From NCBI RefSeq assembly GCF_036014195.1, contig NZ_CP107918.1, forward strand, positions 1,736,001-1,800,000: a stretch of 64,000 nucleotides of DNA. Direction: 5' to 3'. The position numbers were made by a program, and so were the translations under genes. The notes under the pieces were generated by a model. That model worked only from the letters and a program-made list of their open reading frames with translations. It was not told where the DNA came from and did no database searches. Positions 9,192 to 18,618 of this stretch are shown here, piece by piece (the first letter of the stretch is position 1; each line of letters starts with the position of its first letter). Source of the stretch: Streptomyces sp. NBC_00442 (GTDB lineage Bacteria > Actinomycetota > Actinomycetes > Streptomycetales > Streptomycetaceae).

Positions 9192-10034
9192 TCATCGCCC
9201 GACATCGGCGAGCTTGGCCCGGAGCTGGAGCACCGACTTGGTGTGGATCTGGCTGACCCGGCTTTCGGTGACGCCCAGGACGTTGCCGATCTCGGCGAGG
9301 GTGAGGCCTTCGTAGTAGTAGAGCGTGACGACGGTCTTCTCGCGCTCGGGGAGTGTGTTGATGGCGCGGGCCAGGAGCCGGCGCAGCTCGCGGTCCTCGG
9401 CGACCTCGACGGGGTCGTCGGCGGAGGTGTCCTCAAGGGTGTCCATGAGGCTGAGCCGGTCGCCGTTCTCCCCGCCGACGTGCAGCAGCTCTTCGAGGGC
9501 CACCACGTTCGCGAGCGACAACTGGCTGAAGACCGCGTGCAGTTCCTCCACCGCGATGCCCATCTCGGCGGCCACCTCCAGCTCGGACGGGGTGCGTCTG
9601 AGCTGGGCTTCGAGGGTCGCGTAGGCGCGTTCCACGGCGCGCGCCTTCTGGCGCACGGAGCGTGGGATCCAGTCGAGGGCGCGCAGTTCGTCGATCATCG
9701 CGCCGCGGATGCGGGTGATGGCGTACGTCTCGAACTTGATGGCGCGCTCGATGTCGAACTTCTCGATGGCGTCGATGAGGCCGAAGACTCCGGAGGAGAC
9801 GAAGTCGGCCTGCTCGACGTTGGGGGGCAGGCCGACGCTCACGCGTCCCGCGACGTACTTGACGAGGGGCGAGTAGTGGAGGATCAGCTGCTCGCGCAGG
9901 CGCTCGTCGCCGGTGGCCTTGTACGACCGCCACAGCTCGTCGACGGACGAGGGTGCCGGTGGCCGCACGGTGCCGCTGCCGCGGGCAGCGGGGGGCACTG
10001 CCGTGCGGTCAGACCCGGAGGTGTGCTGGGGCAT
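9192..10034 (-). CDS. whiG: RNA polymerase sigma factor WhiG
   Basis: A 280-residue FliA-type sigma factor that starts sporulation in Streptomyces aerial hyphae. After a Pro/Ala-rich leader come sigma region 2 ([56 protein letters not shown]), region 3 ([20 protein letters not shown]), and region 4 with the helix-turn-helix [20 protein letters not shown]. Known WhiG targets include whiH, whiI and the WhiG-binding anti-sigma RsiG, none of which lies here. Its activity is known to be controlled after translation by RsiG and cyclic-di-GMP. Confidence 0.97.
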   Translation of the reverse strand: MPQHTSGSDRTAVPPAARGSGTVRPPAPSSVDELWRSYKATGDERLREQLILHYSPLVKYVAGRVSVGLPPNVEQADFVSSGVFGLIDAIEKFDIERAIKFETYAITRIRGAMIDELRALDWIPRSVRQKARAVERAYATLEAQLRRTPSELEVAAEMGIAVEELHAVFSQLSLANVVALEELLHVGGENGDRLSLMDTLEDTSADDPVEVAEDRELRRLLARAINTLPEREKTVVTLYYYEGLTLAEIGNVLGVTESRVSQIHTKSVLQLRAKLADVGR

Positions 10035-10275
10035 GCGTTGCCTTGAGCCGTTCTGCTGTGCCGTTAGCGGGGGCTGTTTTCGGTCGGGAGCTCCGTGAGC
10101 GTAGCGTGACTGCGCGGTCGCGGTGCGCTAAGGGCGGGTGCGCGGGCGCGGCCGTTGGCCGGCGTCGGGGCGCACCCGCAGGTGGTGGCCGTCGCGCCGC
10201 GCGCGGGCCCCGAAAGCGCTGTTGTGCGGCCCGCGGTGGACATCGCTCCTCACCTTGTCACCCGAATGCCCCAGG

Positions 10276-11442
10276 TCAAGCACCGCCTCGCCGCGCGCCT
10301 GCGGGGCGCAGTGCGCCGGACGTCAACTTCCAGCCGTCGCCGACCCGTTCGACGAATTCGAGGGAGTGCAGTTCGTAGAGCCGGCCGAGCGCTTCGTCGG
10401 CGCTGGTGCCGGCTTCCCTCGCGATGTCCCGTACGCCGGCCGTGCCGCGTGCGGGCAGTGCTTCCAGTACGCGGGCCGCGCCGGGCGCGAGGAGGTCGCG
10501 GGGCAGGACGGGGCCGCGCCGCGCGGGGGCGAGCTCGCCCATGTCTCCGACGAGTTCGACGACTTCCTCGGCGTCGGTGACCAGGATCGCTTCGCCGCGC
10601 AGCAGTTCGTGGACGCCGGCCGAGAGCCCGCTGGTGGCGGGGCCGGGCACTCCCATGGTGAAGCGTCCGAGTCTCTGTGCGGCGCGGGCCGTGACGAGCG
10701 AGCCGCTGCGGTATTCGGCTTCCACGACGACGGTCCCCCGGGTGAGGGCGGCGATGACGCGGTTGCGTAGGACGAATCTGCTGGGCGTGGGGTGGTCGCC
10801 GGGCGGTAATTCCCCCACGAGGAGGCCCTGTTCGGCGATGCGTCCGATCAACTCGGCGTGTCCGCTCGGGTAGACGACGTCGACGCCGCAGGCGAGGACG
10901 GCGACGGTGGCGCCCCCCGCGGCGAGGGCGCCGCGGTGCACGGCTCCGTCGATGCCGGCGGCCGCTCCTGATACGACGACCCATCCTTTTTCGGCGAGGC
11001 CTGAGCCCAGGACGGCGCCCATGTGGGCTCCGTAGGGGGTGCAGGCGCGGGCGCCCACGACGGCGACGGAACGCAGCGCCCACATTCGCAGGTCGGGGTG
11101 GCCTCGCACCCAGAGGCCGACGGGCCGGGTGTCGGCGAGGTCGTCGAGTTGCCGGGGCCATTCCTCGTCGCCGGGGACGAGGAATCTGGCGCCGGCGGCC
11201 GCGGCGGTCTCCAGGTCGCGCTCGGGGTCGGCGAGGGCGGCTCGGCGGCGGTGGCCTTCGAGCCGTGCGGGGCTGGCTCCTGGCAGGTCGTCCTCGGGGC
11301 CGCGCGGGCTTGTGAGGCGGCGCAGGAGGCCGGCGGCGCCGTAGGTGCGCAGCCAGCGGCCGCCGCGTTCGTCGCCCGGCTCGATGATGCGGGTGAGGGC
11401 GGCTCTGGCGAGGCGTTCCTCGCCGCTGTGCGGGGCGTTCAC
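10276..11442 (-). CDS. dprA: DNA-processing protein DprA
   Basis: A 388-residue protein. The Rossmann-like DprA core is clear: VVGARACTPYGAHMG, SGAAAGIDGAVHRGAL, VLACGVDVVYPSGHAELIGRI and NRVIAALTRGTVVVEAEYRSGSL (shown in parts). A C-terminal winged-helix region follows (ARVLEALPARGTAGVRDIAREAG). DprA loads RecA onto incoming single-stranded DNA in transformable bacteria; its job in Streptomyces is not clear. The GTG at 11442 overlaps the stop of the upstream gene by four bases (GTGA), which settles the start and suggests coupling. Confidence 0.95.
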   Translation of the reverse strand: MNAPHSGEERLARAALTRIIEPGDERGGRWLRTYGAAGLLRRLTSPRGPEDDLPGASPARLEGHRRRAALADPERDLETAAAAGARFLVPGDEEWPRQLDDLADTRPVGLWVRGHPDLRMWALRSVAVVGARACTPYGAHMGAVLGSGLAEKGWVVVSGAAAGIDGAVHRGALAAGGATVAVLACGVDVVYPSGHAELIGRIAEQGLLVGELPPGDHPTPSRFVLRNRVIAALTRGTVVVEAEYRSGSLVTARAAQRLGRFTMGVPGPATSGLSAGVHELLRGEAILVTDAEEVVELVGDMGELAPARRGPVLPRDLLAPGAARVLEALPARGTAGVRDIAREAGTSADEALGRLYELHSLEFVERVGDGWKLTSGALRPAGARRGGA

Positions 11443-13055
11443 GGCATGCTCCCGGCCGGCATGGGGGTGCCTCGGGAGATGCCGGTGCGCAGTTCGAGGG
11501 CGAGGGCGACGTGGCGTTCGTCGGGCCGGTCGTCGCCTGCGAGGTCGGCGACGGTCCAGGCGACCCGTAGGACGCGGTCGAGTCCGCGGGCGGTGAGCAG
11601 GCCGCGTTCCATGTCGCGTTCGGCGCCGGTGAGGGCGCCGGGTGCGGTGAGCCAGCGGGTGCGCAGTTCGTGTCCGGGGACTTCGCTGTTGCTGCTCCAT
11701 GGGGTGTCGGCGAGGCGGGCCGCGGTGCGTTCGCGTGCGGCCATGACGCGTTCGGCGACGCGGGCGCTGGGTTCGCCGCGGCCGCCTCCGCCGAGGAGGT
11801 CTTCGCGGCGTACGGGTTCGACTTCGACGCGCAGGTCGACGCGGTCGAGGAGGGGGCCGGAGAGTCTGGCCTGGTAGCGGCGGATCATGGACGCGGGGCA
11901 TTCGCAGCCCGCTCCGTGCAGGGTGTGCCGTCCGCAGGGGCAGGGGTTGGCGGCGAGGATCATCTGGAAGCGGGCCGGCAGCCGGATCACTCCGGCGCTG
12001 CGGGCGATGACGACGTGTCCCGATTCGAGGGGTTGGCGCAGGGCGTCGAGGGCTTTTCCGGCGAATTCGGGTGCTTCGTCCAGAAAGAGGACTCCTCTGT
12101 GCGCGACGGAGACGGCGCCGGGGCGTGGCAGGCCGTTGCCGCCGCCGACGAGGGACTGCATGGTCGCCGAGTGGTGGGGGGCGCAGTAGGGGGCGCGGCG
12201 GACGAGGGGTTCGCCGGGCGGCAGGATTCCCGCGACCGAGTGGACGGCGGTGACTTCGAGGGATTCCTGGCGGGAGAGGGGCGGCAGGATGCCGGGCAGT
12301 CGTTCGGCGAGCATCGTCTTGCCCGCGCCGGGTGGGCCGGAGAGCAGGAGGTGGTGGCCGCCCGCGGCGGCGATTTCGAGGGCGGCGCGGGCGGCGTGCT
12401 GGCCCGCGACGTCGATGAGGTCGAGGTCGGCGTCGCGCGGGCCGGGCGAGAGTCCGGTGCCGGCTCCGGCGCCGGGCACCACGAGCCCGGCGAGCATGGC
12501 GTCGGGACGGCCCTTCTCGGCGGGTTCTTCCTCCGGTACGGGTTCGTCGGTGAGGACGGCGACGAGTTGGCGCAGGCTGCGGACGCCCAGGACGGAGATG
12601 CCGGGGACGAGGCTCGCCTCCGCGGCGGTCTGTTCGGGAACGACGACCTGTTCGTATCCGGCTTCGGCCGCGGCGAGCACGGCGGGCAGGATGCCGCGTA
12701 CGGGCCGTACGCGTCCGTCGAGACCGAGCTCGCCGATCATGACGAGGTCGGTGAGCTCCCGGGGGTCGATTCGTTCGGCGGCGCCGAGGACGGCGCAGGC
12801 GATGGCCAGGTCGAAGCCGGCGCCGCTCTTGGGGACCGATGCCGGGCTGAGCCCGACGGTGAGTTTCTTCTGGGGCCAGGTGTCACCGGAGTTGACGACG
12901 GCGGCCCGGACCCGGTCGCGGCTCTCCGCGAGGCTCTTGTCGGGGAGGCCGACGAGGGTGAAGGCGGCGACGCCGGGTTCGAGGTCGGCCTGGACCTCGA
13001 CGACGACTCCTTCGACGCCGACGAGGGCGACCGAGCAGGTGCGTGCGAATCCCAT
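11439..13055 (-). CDS. YifB/ComM-family Mg-chelatase-like AAA+ ATPase
   Basis: A 538-residue protein. An N-terminal S5/Lon-like domain (VEVQADLEPGVAAFTLVGLPD, LSPASVPKSGAGFDLAIACA) precedes an AAA+ module with Walker A GPPGAGKTMLAERL and Walker B VLFLDEAPEF, then the ComM-type C-terminal domain with NPCPCGRHT and RYQARLSGPLLDRVDL. Homologues (ComM in Haemophilus and Vibrio) are helicases that promote branch migration in transformation. The pairing with dprA and yraN is a conserved neighbourhood in actinomycetes. ComM-like function here is inferred. Confidence 0.93.
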   Translation of the reverse strand: MGFARTCSVALVGVEGVVVEVQADLEPGVAAFTLVGLPDKSLAESRDRVRAAVVNSGDTWPQKKLTVGLSPASVPKSGAGFDLAIACAVLGAAERIDPRELTDLVMIGELGLDGRVRPVRGILPAVLAAAEAGYEQVVVPEQTAAEASLVPGISVLGVRSLRQLVAVLTDEPVPEEEPAEKGRPDAMLAGLVVPGAGAGTGLSPGPRDADLDLIDVAGQHAARAALEIAAAGGHHLLLSGPPGAGKTMLAERLPGILPPLSRQESLEVTAVHSVAGILPPGEPLVRRAPYCAPHHSATMQSLVGGGNGLPRPGAVSVAHRGVLFLDEAPEFAGKALDALRQPLESGHVVIARSAGVIRLPARFQMILAANPCPCGRHTLHGAGCECPASMIRRYQARLSGPLLDRVDLRVEVEPVRREDLLGGGGRGEPSARVAERVMAARERTAARLADTPWSSNSEVPGHELRTRWLTAPGALTGAERDMERGLLTARGLDRVLRVAWTVADLAGDDRPDERHVALALELRTGISRGTPMPAGSMP

Positions 13056-13056
13056 G

Positions 13057-13434
13057 TCAGGCCACTCCCCGCACGTGTTCGGCGCGTGGGGCGCCCTTGC
13101 CGGGCAGGACGACTCCGACGACGTCGATGCGTACGCCGCCGGGCGGTGGACCTCCGTGGCGGGCGAGCCAGAGGCCGGCCAGACGTTTGAGCCGGTCGGC
13201 CTTGACGGGGGTGACGGCGGCCATCGGGTGTTCGTAGGCGCCGGTCCTGCGGGTCTTGACCTCGCAGATGACGAGCACGGGCCCGCCGGGCGCCGTGTCG
13301 TCGTGGGCGACGATGTCGATCTCGCCGGCCCTGCCGCACCGCCAGTTGCGTTCGAGGACCGTCATTCCGGCCGCTTCGAGCAGCCGTACCGCCAGGTCTT
13401 CGCCGTATTTCCCGAGTGCTCCGCGAGCGTTCAT
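13057..13434 (-). CDS. YraN family endonuclease-fold protein
   Basis: A 125-residue protein of the YraN/UPF0102 family. It has the restriction-endonuclease-like core: [20 protein letters not shown], then [16 protein letters not shown], then [11 protein letters not shown]. The acidic D...E-x-K pattern is intact (GEIDIVA, CEVKTR). Its cellular role is not established. The ATG at 13434 has GGAGGTGG upstream. One base separates its stop from the next start, so it is the first gene of a yraN-comM-dprA operon. Confidence 0.92.
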   Translation of the reverse strand: MNARGALGKYGEDLAVRLLEAAGMTVLERNWRCGRAGEIDIVAHDDTAPGGPVLVICEVKTRRTGAYEHPMAAVTPVKADRLKRLAGLWLARHGGPPPGGVRIDVVGVVLPGKGAPRAEHVRGVA

Positions 13435-13626
13435 CCGGCACCACCTCCGGCACCGACTCTCACGCAACCCGCGGAACCGAGTGGATCTTGGTGGACAACC
13501 GGGCGGTTGTGGAAAACCCCGCCACCCGAAGGGGGCCTTCCGCGAGCGGCCGACCGCTCCCCCGCGTGCCGGAGTGACGCCCGGCCCTGCCCTGCCCGGC
13601 CCCGGCGAGCCTCAGCGGCCCCCGGT

Positions 13627-13935
13627 TCAGCCTCCCGGCAGTTCGAGGTCGCTCTTGTTGAGCTCCTCGATGTTCACGTCCTTGAAGGTGAGGACCCGGA
13701 CCTGCTTGACGAATCTGGCCGGCCGGTACATGTCCCAGACCCAGGCGTCCGCCATCGACACCTCGAAGAACACCTCGCCCTGGACCGAGTGCACCTGCAT
13801 CTCGTAGTCATTGGTGAGGTAAAAACGCCGCTCGGTCTCGATCACGTATTTGAAAAGACCGACGACGTCGCGGTACTCCCGGTAGAGCTTCAGCTCCATC
13901 TCGGTCTCGTACTTTTCGAGGTCCTCGGCGCTCAT
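13627..13935 (-). CDS. DUF2469 family protein
   Basis: A 102-residue conserved actinobacterial protein of unknown function (MSAEDLEKYETEMELKLYRE, YLTNDYEMQVHSV, YFEVSMADAWVWDMYRPARF-like). It is acidic at the N-terminus with no signal peptide or membrane segment. It sits between yraN and the signal peptidase/Nudix group, the same place as in other Streptomyces. The ATG at 13935 follows GAAGGGGAAC. Confidence 0.93.
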   Translation of the reverse strand: MSAEDLEKYETEMELKLYREYRDVVGLFKYVIETERRFYLTNDYEMQVHSVQGEVFFEVSMADAWVWDMYRPARFVKQVRVLTFKDVNIEELNKSDLELPGG

Positions 13936-13990
13936 GGCATGTTCCCCTTCAGCCGTGCGTCCCCCTATTGTGCGTCAGCCGCCCCGGCCC

Positions 13991-14476
13991 CTAAACGATT
14001 TCCGGGGCCAGGACCACCGGCGCGTGCGGAGGACCCTCGTCGAGCAGCGTGCGCAGCAGCTCGGCGAGCCTGGTCGGGTACACCGTCTCACGCGCCGCGA
14101 GGAGTTCGGCGGAGGTCCACCACCTCAGACCCGCGGTACTGCGCAGCTCCAGCTCCGTCAGGGCCGTCGGCGCGGTCTCGGTCTGGCTGGTGCGGGCCAG
14201 GTAGTACCACTCGTCCTGGTCCCAGCGGCGCCCGTCGAAGGGGAAGGAGCAGGTGCGCCGCCACAGCACGGGACCCAGCTCGACGTCGGTGATCCCGGTC
14301 TCTTCCGCGAGTTCGCGCAGGGCGGCCTCGGCCCGGGTCTCGTCGCCCTCCAGGCCGCCGCCCGGGGTGAACCACCAGGTGTCGGAGGGGTCTTCGGGCT
14401 CGTAGCCGTGCATCAGGAGGATGCGGTCCTGCGGGTCGAGCAGGACGACCCGGGCGACCTTGCGCAGCTCTGTCAC
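13991..14476 (-). CDS. Nudix hydrolase
   Basis: A 161-residue protein with a complete Nudix box, starting GGGLEGDETRAEAALRELAE and ending ETGI. Nudix enzymes hydrolyse nucleoside diphosphate-linked compounds; the substrate cannot be told. The GTG at 14476 is five bases from the sipZ stop, so it closes the signal peptidase gene cluster, as known for S. lividans (sipZ followed by a mutT-like gene). A longer in-frame start would overlap sipZ. Confidence 0.93.
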   Translation of the reverse strand: MTELRKVARVVLLDPQDRILLMHGYEPEDPSDTWWFTPGGGLEGDETRAEAALRELAEETGITDVELGPVLWRRTCSFPFDGRRWDQDEWYYLARTSQTETAPTALTELELRSTAGLRWWTSAELLAARETVYPTRLAELLRTLLDEGPPHAPVVLAPEIV

Positions 14477-14480
14477 GGCT

Positions 14481-15224
14481 TCATTTTCCCGCGGTGGAGG
14501 AAGCACGGGTCCCGCGGCGTCGGGTGAGCGAGGCGACCGGGCCGTAGGCGGCGCCGGCCAGGATCAGCACCACACCGATCACGATGGCGCCCAGGACGAG
14601 TTTGAGCGGGCCGGGTTGTGAGAGGCCGCCGGGGAGCCGCGCGAAGCCCGAGGGGCGCTCCAGCATGCCGCCCAGGGGCCATGCGACGGCATCCACGCGG
14701 GCGGTGACCGTGGTCAGCGGGACGGAGCCGTTGGCGGCGTCGTCGAGGTGGACGCGGGAGTCGAGGGAGACGAAGCGGTCGTCGCCGAGCAGGAAGACCT
14801 GCCCGTGCGGGACCTTGGCTGTGAAGGGCGTTCCCGATGCGGGCGTCTTGCCGTGCAGATACGGTTCCTCGACCGGGGTGCCGTTGACGGTGAGCCGGCC
14901 GTCCGTGCCGCAGCACTTCACGGTGTCCCCGCCGATGCCGACGACCCGCTTGACCATGGGCACGTTGGCCCAGGCCTTGTCCTGGAACACCACGACGTCG
15001 CCCCGGCGCACGTCGCCGCCGGATATGCGCTGGGCCAGCACCCGGTCGCCGGCCTTGACGGTCGGCGACATGGACTGGGTGGGCACGGTGTACGGCTTGT
15101 ACTGCACGGCGCCCCAGGCGAACCCGCCGAGGAAGAGGACACAGCCGACGGCCACGGCGAGCCCCGACAGCACACTGCCGAGACTCCGGCCGCGGCCGTC
15201 GTGGTCCAGTCCGTTACCGCTCAT
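14481..15224 (-). CDS. sipZ: Type I signal peptidase SipZ
   Basis: A 247-residue membrane serine protease that cuts signal peptides from exported proteins. An N-terminal membrane helix (about residues 19-40) is followed by the signal peptidase boxes: VPTQSMSPTVKAGDRVLAQR (Ser nucleophile), VKRVVGIGGDTVKC (Lys general base) and LLGDDRFVSLDSRVH. A second helix near the C-terminus (KLVLGAIVIGVVLILAGAAY) makes a C-terminal anchor, an unusual trait known for Streptomyces SipX, SipY and SipZ. The Ser box reads PTQSM rather than the PSGSM/PSDSM of its neighbours. It is the last of four tandem paralogues. Confidence 0.93.
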   Translation of the reverse strand: MSGNGLDHDGRGRSLGSVLSGLAVAVGCVLFLGGFAWGAVQYKPYTVPTQSMSPTVKAGDRVLAQRISGGDVRRGDVVVFQDKAWANVPMVKRVVGIGGDTVKCCGTDGRLTVNGTPVEEPYLHGKTPASGTPFTAKVPHGQVFLLGDDRFVSLDSRVHLDDAANGSVPLTTVTARVDAVAWPLGGMLERPSGFARLPGGLSQPGPLKLVLGAIVIGVVLILAGAAYGPVASLTRRRGTRASSTAGK

Positions 15225-15326
15225 CGCAGCGCTCCCTTTCCGGCAGCGCCCCGGGACGCGTGTGGCGCCCGGGACCCCGGAGATCGACATCCGGGACCGC
15301 ACCCTACCCGGCGGTACGCCCGCCGG

Positions 15327-16325
15327 TCAGCCCTTGGCCACCGGGCTTTCCGCCTTGACCTGCGCTTGAAGGAGCTTGCGTCGGCGCCACAGCACCATCG
15401 GCACCGCGCCGGCGAGGCCGACGGCGGCGGGCGCGGTCGCGCCCATCGCGCTCAGGCCGGGCTGGTCGAAGGTGTCGGGGACACCGAGCCAGTCGAGGCG
15501 GTTGAGCGGCCAGGCGATGGTGAAGGCGCGGCCGACGACCTCGTCGGTGGAGACCGTACCGCCGCCCGTGAGCTCCTGGTGGTAGCGGGAGTCCAGGGAG
15601 TTCTGGCGGTGGTCGCCCATCACCCAGATCCGGCCGTCGGGCACCTTGATCGGCCCGAACGGCTTGTCGTCGCAGGCGCTGTCGCCCGGGTAGATGTACG
15701 GCTCCTTCAGGGTCTTGCCGTTGACCGTGACCGGGCCGCCCTTCTTGCACTCGACCGTGTCCCCGCCGACCGCGATGACCCGCTTGATCAGGTCCTTCTC
15801 CTCGGCGGACGGCATCAGGCCGATGAAGCTGAGGAACTTCTGCGCCGCGTTCGGGGTCGGGGTGGGCTCGCCGTCGAGCCAGCCGCCCGGGTCGTGGAAG
15901 ACGACGACCTCGCCGCGCTGCGGCTCCGCGCCGAACCACGGCGTGAGCTTGTCGACGAGCACCCGGTCCCCGCGCTGCAGGGTGTCCTGCATCGAGTCCG
16001 ACGGGATCGAGAACGCCTGCACGAGGAACGTCTTGATCAGCAGGGCCAGGACCAGCGCGATACCGATGAGGAGCGGCAGCTCCTTCCAGAAGGAGCGCGG
16101 CTTCTTGGGCGCGCGCCCCGCGCCGTCACCGGGTTCTTCGCCGGGGCCTCCGTCGCCGCGGCCGCCGTCCTGCGCCGGCACCCGGTGCTCGGGCGCGGAA
16201 GCACCCGCGGGCGCCCCGGGGACGTGCTCCGCCGCGGGTCCCGGGGAGGAATCGGCGAGCTGGTTCTCCGGCCGCTCCTCCGGCTCTTCGCGTCCGGATC
16301 GTGCGCCGACCGCCAAATCCCCCAC
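15327..16325 (-). CDS. sipY: Type I signal peptidase SipY
   Basis: A 332-residue signal peptidase. About 80 acidic/Pro/Gly-rich cytoplasmic residues come first, then the N-terminal anchor (WKELPLLIGIALVLALLIKT), the catalytic Ser box FSIPSDSMQDTLQRGDRVLV, the Lys box DLIKRVIAVGGDTVEC and MGDHRQNSLDSRYHQ. A C-terminal helix (APAAVGLAGAVPMVLW) is followed by a basic end. The GTG at 16325 is preferred over the GTG at 16331 because GAGGA then sits six to seven bases upstream. The 5' part overlaps the 3' end of sipX in another frame. Confidence 0.92.
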   Translation of the reverse strand: MGDLAVGARSGREEPEERPENQLADSSPGPAAEHVPGAPAGASAPEHRVPAQDGGRGDGGPGEEPGDGAGRAPKKPRSFWKELPLLIGIALVLALLIKTFLVQAFSIPSDSMQDTLQRGDRVLVDKLTPWFGAEPQRGEVVVFHDPGGWLDGEPTPTPNAAQKFLSFIGLMPSAEEKDLIKRVIAVGGDTVECKKGGPVTVNGKTLKEPYIYPGDSACDDKPFGPIKVPDGRIWVMGDHRQNSLDSRYHQELTGGGTVSTDEVVGRAFTIAWPLNRLDWLGVPDTFDQPGLSAMGATAPAAVGLAGAVPMVLWRRRKLLQAQVKAESPVAKG

Positions 16326-17319
16326 ATCCACTCCTCACTCGTTGCCACCGCCTGGCCCGTACGAGGCTCAGGCCCACCACTCCCATAACGAGCGGGAGTT
16401 CCGCAGGGGTCGGGGGCTGGGTCGCCTGGTCGGGGTCCGCCGCCGGATCCCGGGACGCCACCCTATGCGACGCGGCCGTCGCGATAGCGCCGGGCGCGGC
16501 GGGCACCGAGCCGAACGTCGACGGCACTTCGAGCCTGCGCCAGTGGGAGAAAGGCCAGGCCACGACCACTGCGCGGCCCACCACCCCGGATACGGGGACG
16601 GTGCCGTGGTGGCCGTCGTCCAGGTGGTACCTGGAGTCGGCGGAGTTGGTCCTGTGGTCGCCCATGACGAAGATCCGGCCCTGGGGAACCTTTACCTCGA
16701 ATTGGATTTGGGTGGGCGGATCGGTGGGGGGTGTGAAGACGTAGGGCTCGTCGAGCGGTACGCCGTTGACGGTGATCCTGCCGTCCGTGCCGCAGCACTT
16801 CACGGTGTCCCCGCCGACGCCGATGACGCGCTTGATGAGGTCCTGCTCGTTGTCGGACGGCAGCAGGCCGATGAAGGTGAGGCCCTCCTCGACCTGCTTG
16901 ACGACGACGGGGTCCTGGCTCGTGGACGTCTTCTCCTCGCCCTTGAGCCAGCCACCGGGGTCCTTGAACACCACGACGTCGCCGCGCTCCGGCTTCGAGC
17001 CGAACCAGGGGGTGAGCTTGTCGACCAGAACGCGGTCGCCGATGGTGATCGTCTGCTGCATCGAGCCGGACGGGATCACGAAGGCCTGCACGAGGAAGGT
17101 CTTCAGGACGAGGGCGATGAGCAGCGCCACGGTGATCAGGAGCGGAATCTCGCGCACCGCCGACCTGCGTCTGCGCCGTTTCACCCGGCGGGCGAGCCTG
17201 CGCCGCTCGGCCCTGCCGCTCTGGCCGCGCCGGCCGGCGGGCGGTTCGGTGGTGGGGCGGGTTCCGGTCGGCAGCGGCTGGTCGCGGGCATCGGGGCGCG
17301 GCCGCCCGCGGCTACCCAT
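16126..17319 (-). CDS. sipX: Type I signal peptidase SipX, with long C-terminal extension
   Basis: A 397-residue signal peptidase. It has a basic N-terminus (RRVKRRRRRSAVREI), an anchor helix (LLITVALLIALVLKTFLVQ), the Ser box VIPSGSMQQTITIGDRVLVD, DLIKRVIGVGGDTVKC and FVMGDHRTNSADSRYHLDD. The C-terminal anchor PAELPLVMGVVGLSLV ends near residue 310. The remaining ~80 residues are Arg/Gly/Ala-rich and overlap the start of sipY by about 200 bases. The ATG at 17319 overlaps the sipW stop by eight bases. Whether the long tail is made, or a frameshift extends a shorter gene, is uncertain. The order W-X-Y-Z follows S. lividans. Confidence 0.9.
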   Translation of the reverse strand: MGSRGRPRPDARDQPLPTGTRPTTEPPAGRRGQSGRAERRRLARRVKRRRRRSAVREIPLLITVALLIALVLKTFLVQAFVIPSGSMQQTITIGDRVLVDKLTPWFGSKPERGDVVVFKDPGGWLKGEEKTSTSQDPVVVKQVEEGLTFIGLLPSDNEQDLIKRVIGVGGDTVKCCGTDGRITVNGVPLDEPYVFTPPTDPPTQIQFEVKVPQGRIFVMGDHRTNSADSRYHLDDGHHGTVPVSGVVGRAVVVAWPFSHWRRLEVPSTFGSVPAAPGAIATAASHRVASRDPAADPDQATQPPTPAELPLVMGVVGLSLVRARRWQRVRSGCGGFGGRRTIRTRRAGGAAGEPARRFLPGTRGGARPRGARGCFRARAPGAGAGRRPRRRRPRRRTR

Positions 17320-18085
17320 GTCCCCCGCCGGGATCCCGTACGTCCGTGAAGGCGCCGGAGCTCTCGAGGGACGTCCACCGGTCCAGCGGCCATCCGATCA
17401 GGCCGGCCCGGCCGATGACCCGGTCCACGGGCACCATGCCGCCGCCGGGGTCGCCCAGGTGGTCGCGCGAGTCGCTGGAGCGGGAGCGGTGGTCGCCCAG
17501 CACCCACAGGGTGCCGTCGGGCACGACGATGTCGAAGGGCACTTGCGAGGGGCTGTCGCCGGGGTGCAGATAGGGCTCGTCGACGGCCGTGCCGTTCACC
17601 TGGATCCTCCCCCGTGCGTCGCAGCACACCACGTGGTCCCCGCCGACGCCGATGACGCGCTTGACGAAGTCGGTCTCGGCGGGCTCGGTGAGTCCGAGGG
17701 CCGCTCCCATGGAACGCACCGCACGCCCCAGCGGGTTCCCGTCGTCCGTTTCCTGCACGAAGGAGCCGCGGCCGTCGAAGACGATGACGTCGCCGCGCCG
17801 GGGGGCGTCGCCGAAGCGGTAGGCGAGCTTGTTCACCAGGACGCGGTCGCCGACCTTGAGCGTCGGTTCCATCGAGCCGCTGGGAATGAGGAAGGGCTGG
17901 ACGACGAAGTGGCTGAGCAGCAGCAGGAACACGACGCAGAGCACGAAGAGGGCCCCGGCTTTGCGCCAGGGGCCGTCCAGGTGGCCCGTGAGGGCGGTGA
18001 AACGCGCGGAGCGCGGCCGCGGCGCCCGACCCTGGTCGGGGTCGGCGCTGCGGTCGCGCTCCGTGTGCTGTGCTTCGGTGTCCAT
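17312..18085 (-). CDS. sipW: Type I signal peptidase SipW
   Basis: A 257-residue signal peptidase, first of the four in transcription order. It has an N-terminal membrane helix (GALFVLCVVFLLLLSHFVV), the Ser box LIPSGSMEPTLKVGDRVLVN, the Lys box DFVKRVIGVGGDHVVC and VLGDHRSRSSDSRDHLGDPG. Unlike the other three it has no C-terminal anchor, which matches what is known of SipW in S. lividans. The gene begins just downstream of rplS, so rplS transcription may run into the cluster. Confidence 0.93.
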   Translation of the reverse strand: MDTEAQHTERDRSADPDQGRAPRPRSARFTALTGHLDGPWRKAGALFVLCVVFLLLLSHFVVQPFLIPSGSMEPTLKVGDRVLVNKLAYRFGDAPRRGDVIVFDGRGSFVQETDDGNPLGRAVRSMGAALGLTEPAETDFVKRVIGVGGDHVVCCDARGRIQVNGTAVDEPYLHPGDSPSQVPFDIVVPDGTLWVLGDHRSRSSDSRDHLGDPGGGMVPVDRVIGRAGLIGWPLDRWTSLESSGAFTDVRDPGGGHG

Positions 18086-18141
18086 CGGGGCCAGAGCTTA
18101 TCCGGCCGCCGTCGGACCCGTGCGCGGGTGTGAGCCGGGGC

Positions 18142-18492
18142 TCAGCGGTCGCGCTTCTCCTTGATCTTCGCGGCCTTGCCGCGCAGCTCACGGAGGAAGT
18201 AGAGCTTGGCGCGACGGACGTCACCGCGGGTCACGACCTCGATCTTCTCGAAGATCGGGGAGTTCACCGGGAAGGTGCGCTCGACGCCGACGGAGAAGGA
18301 GACCTTGCGGACCGTGAAGGTCTCGGAGACACCGGCGCCCTGGCGACGGATGACGACGCCCTTGAACTGCTGGATACGGGAGCGGCTGCCCTCGATGACG
18401 CGGACGTGGACGTTGACGGTGTCACCCGGGCGGAAGGCCGGGACGTCGCTGCGCAGCGTGGCGGCGTTGACGGAGTCGAGCAGGCTTGCCAT
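18142..18492 (-). CDS. rplS: 50S ribosomal protein L19
   Basis: A 116-residue L19, normal length. Typical sequence is present: [57 protein letters not shown] and [20 protein letters not shown]19 sits at the 30S-50S interface. It is the last gene of rpsP-khpA-rimM-trmD-rplS, a common bacterial arrangement. GAGGAAG lies upstream of the ATG at 18492. Confidence 0.98.
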   Translation of the reverse strand: MASLLDSVNAATLRSDVPAFRPGDTVNVHVRVIEGSRSRIQQFKGVVIRRQGAGVSETFTVRKVSFSVGVERTFPVNSPIFEKIEVVTRGDVRRAKLYFLRELRGKAAKIKEKRDR

Positions 18493-18618
18493 GACGGACT
18501 ACTTCCTCACTGATGCCACAGGTCATCAGCGGAATTCGAGATGAATGGGGTGCTGTGCGCGAAGGGCGGGCGTCGTTCCCCCTGTGGCAGGGGCGCCGGC
18601 TGAGCGTACGGCAGCGGC

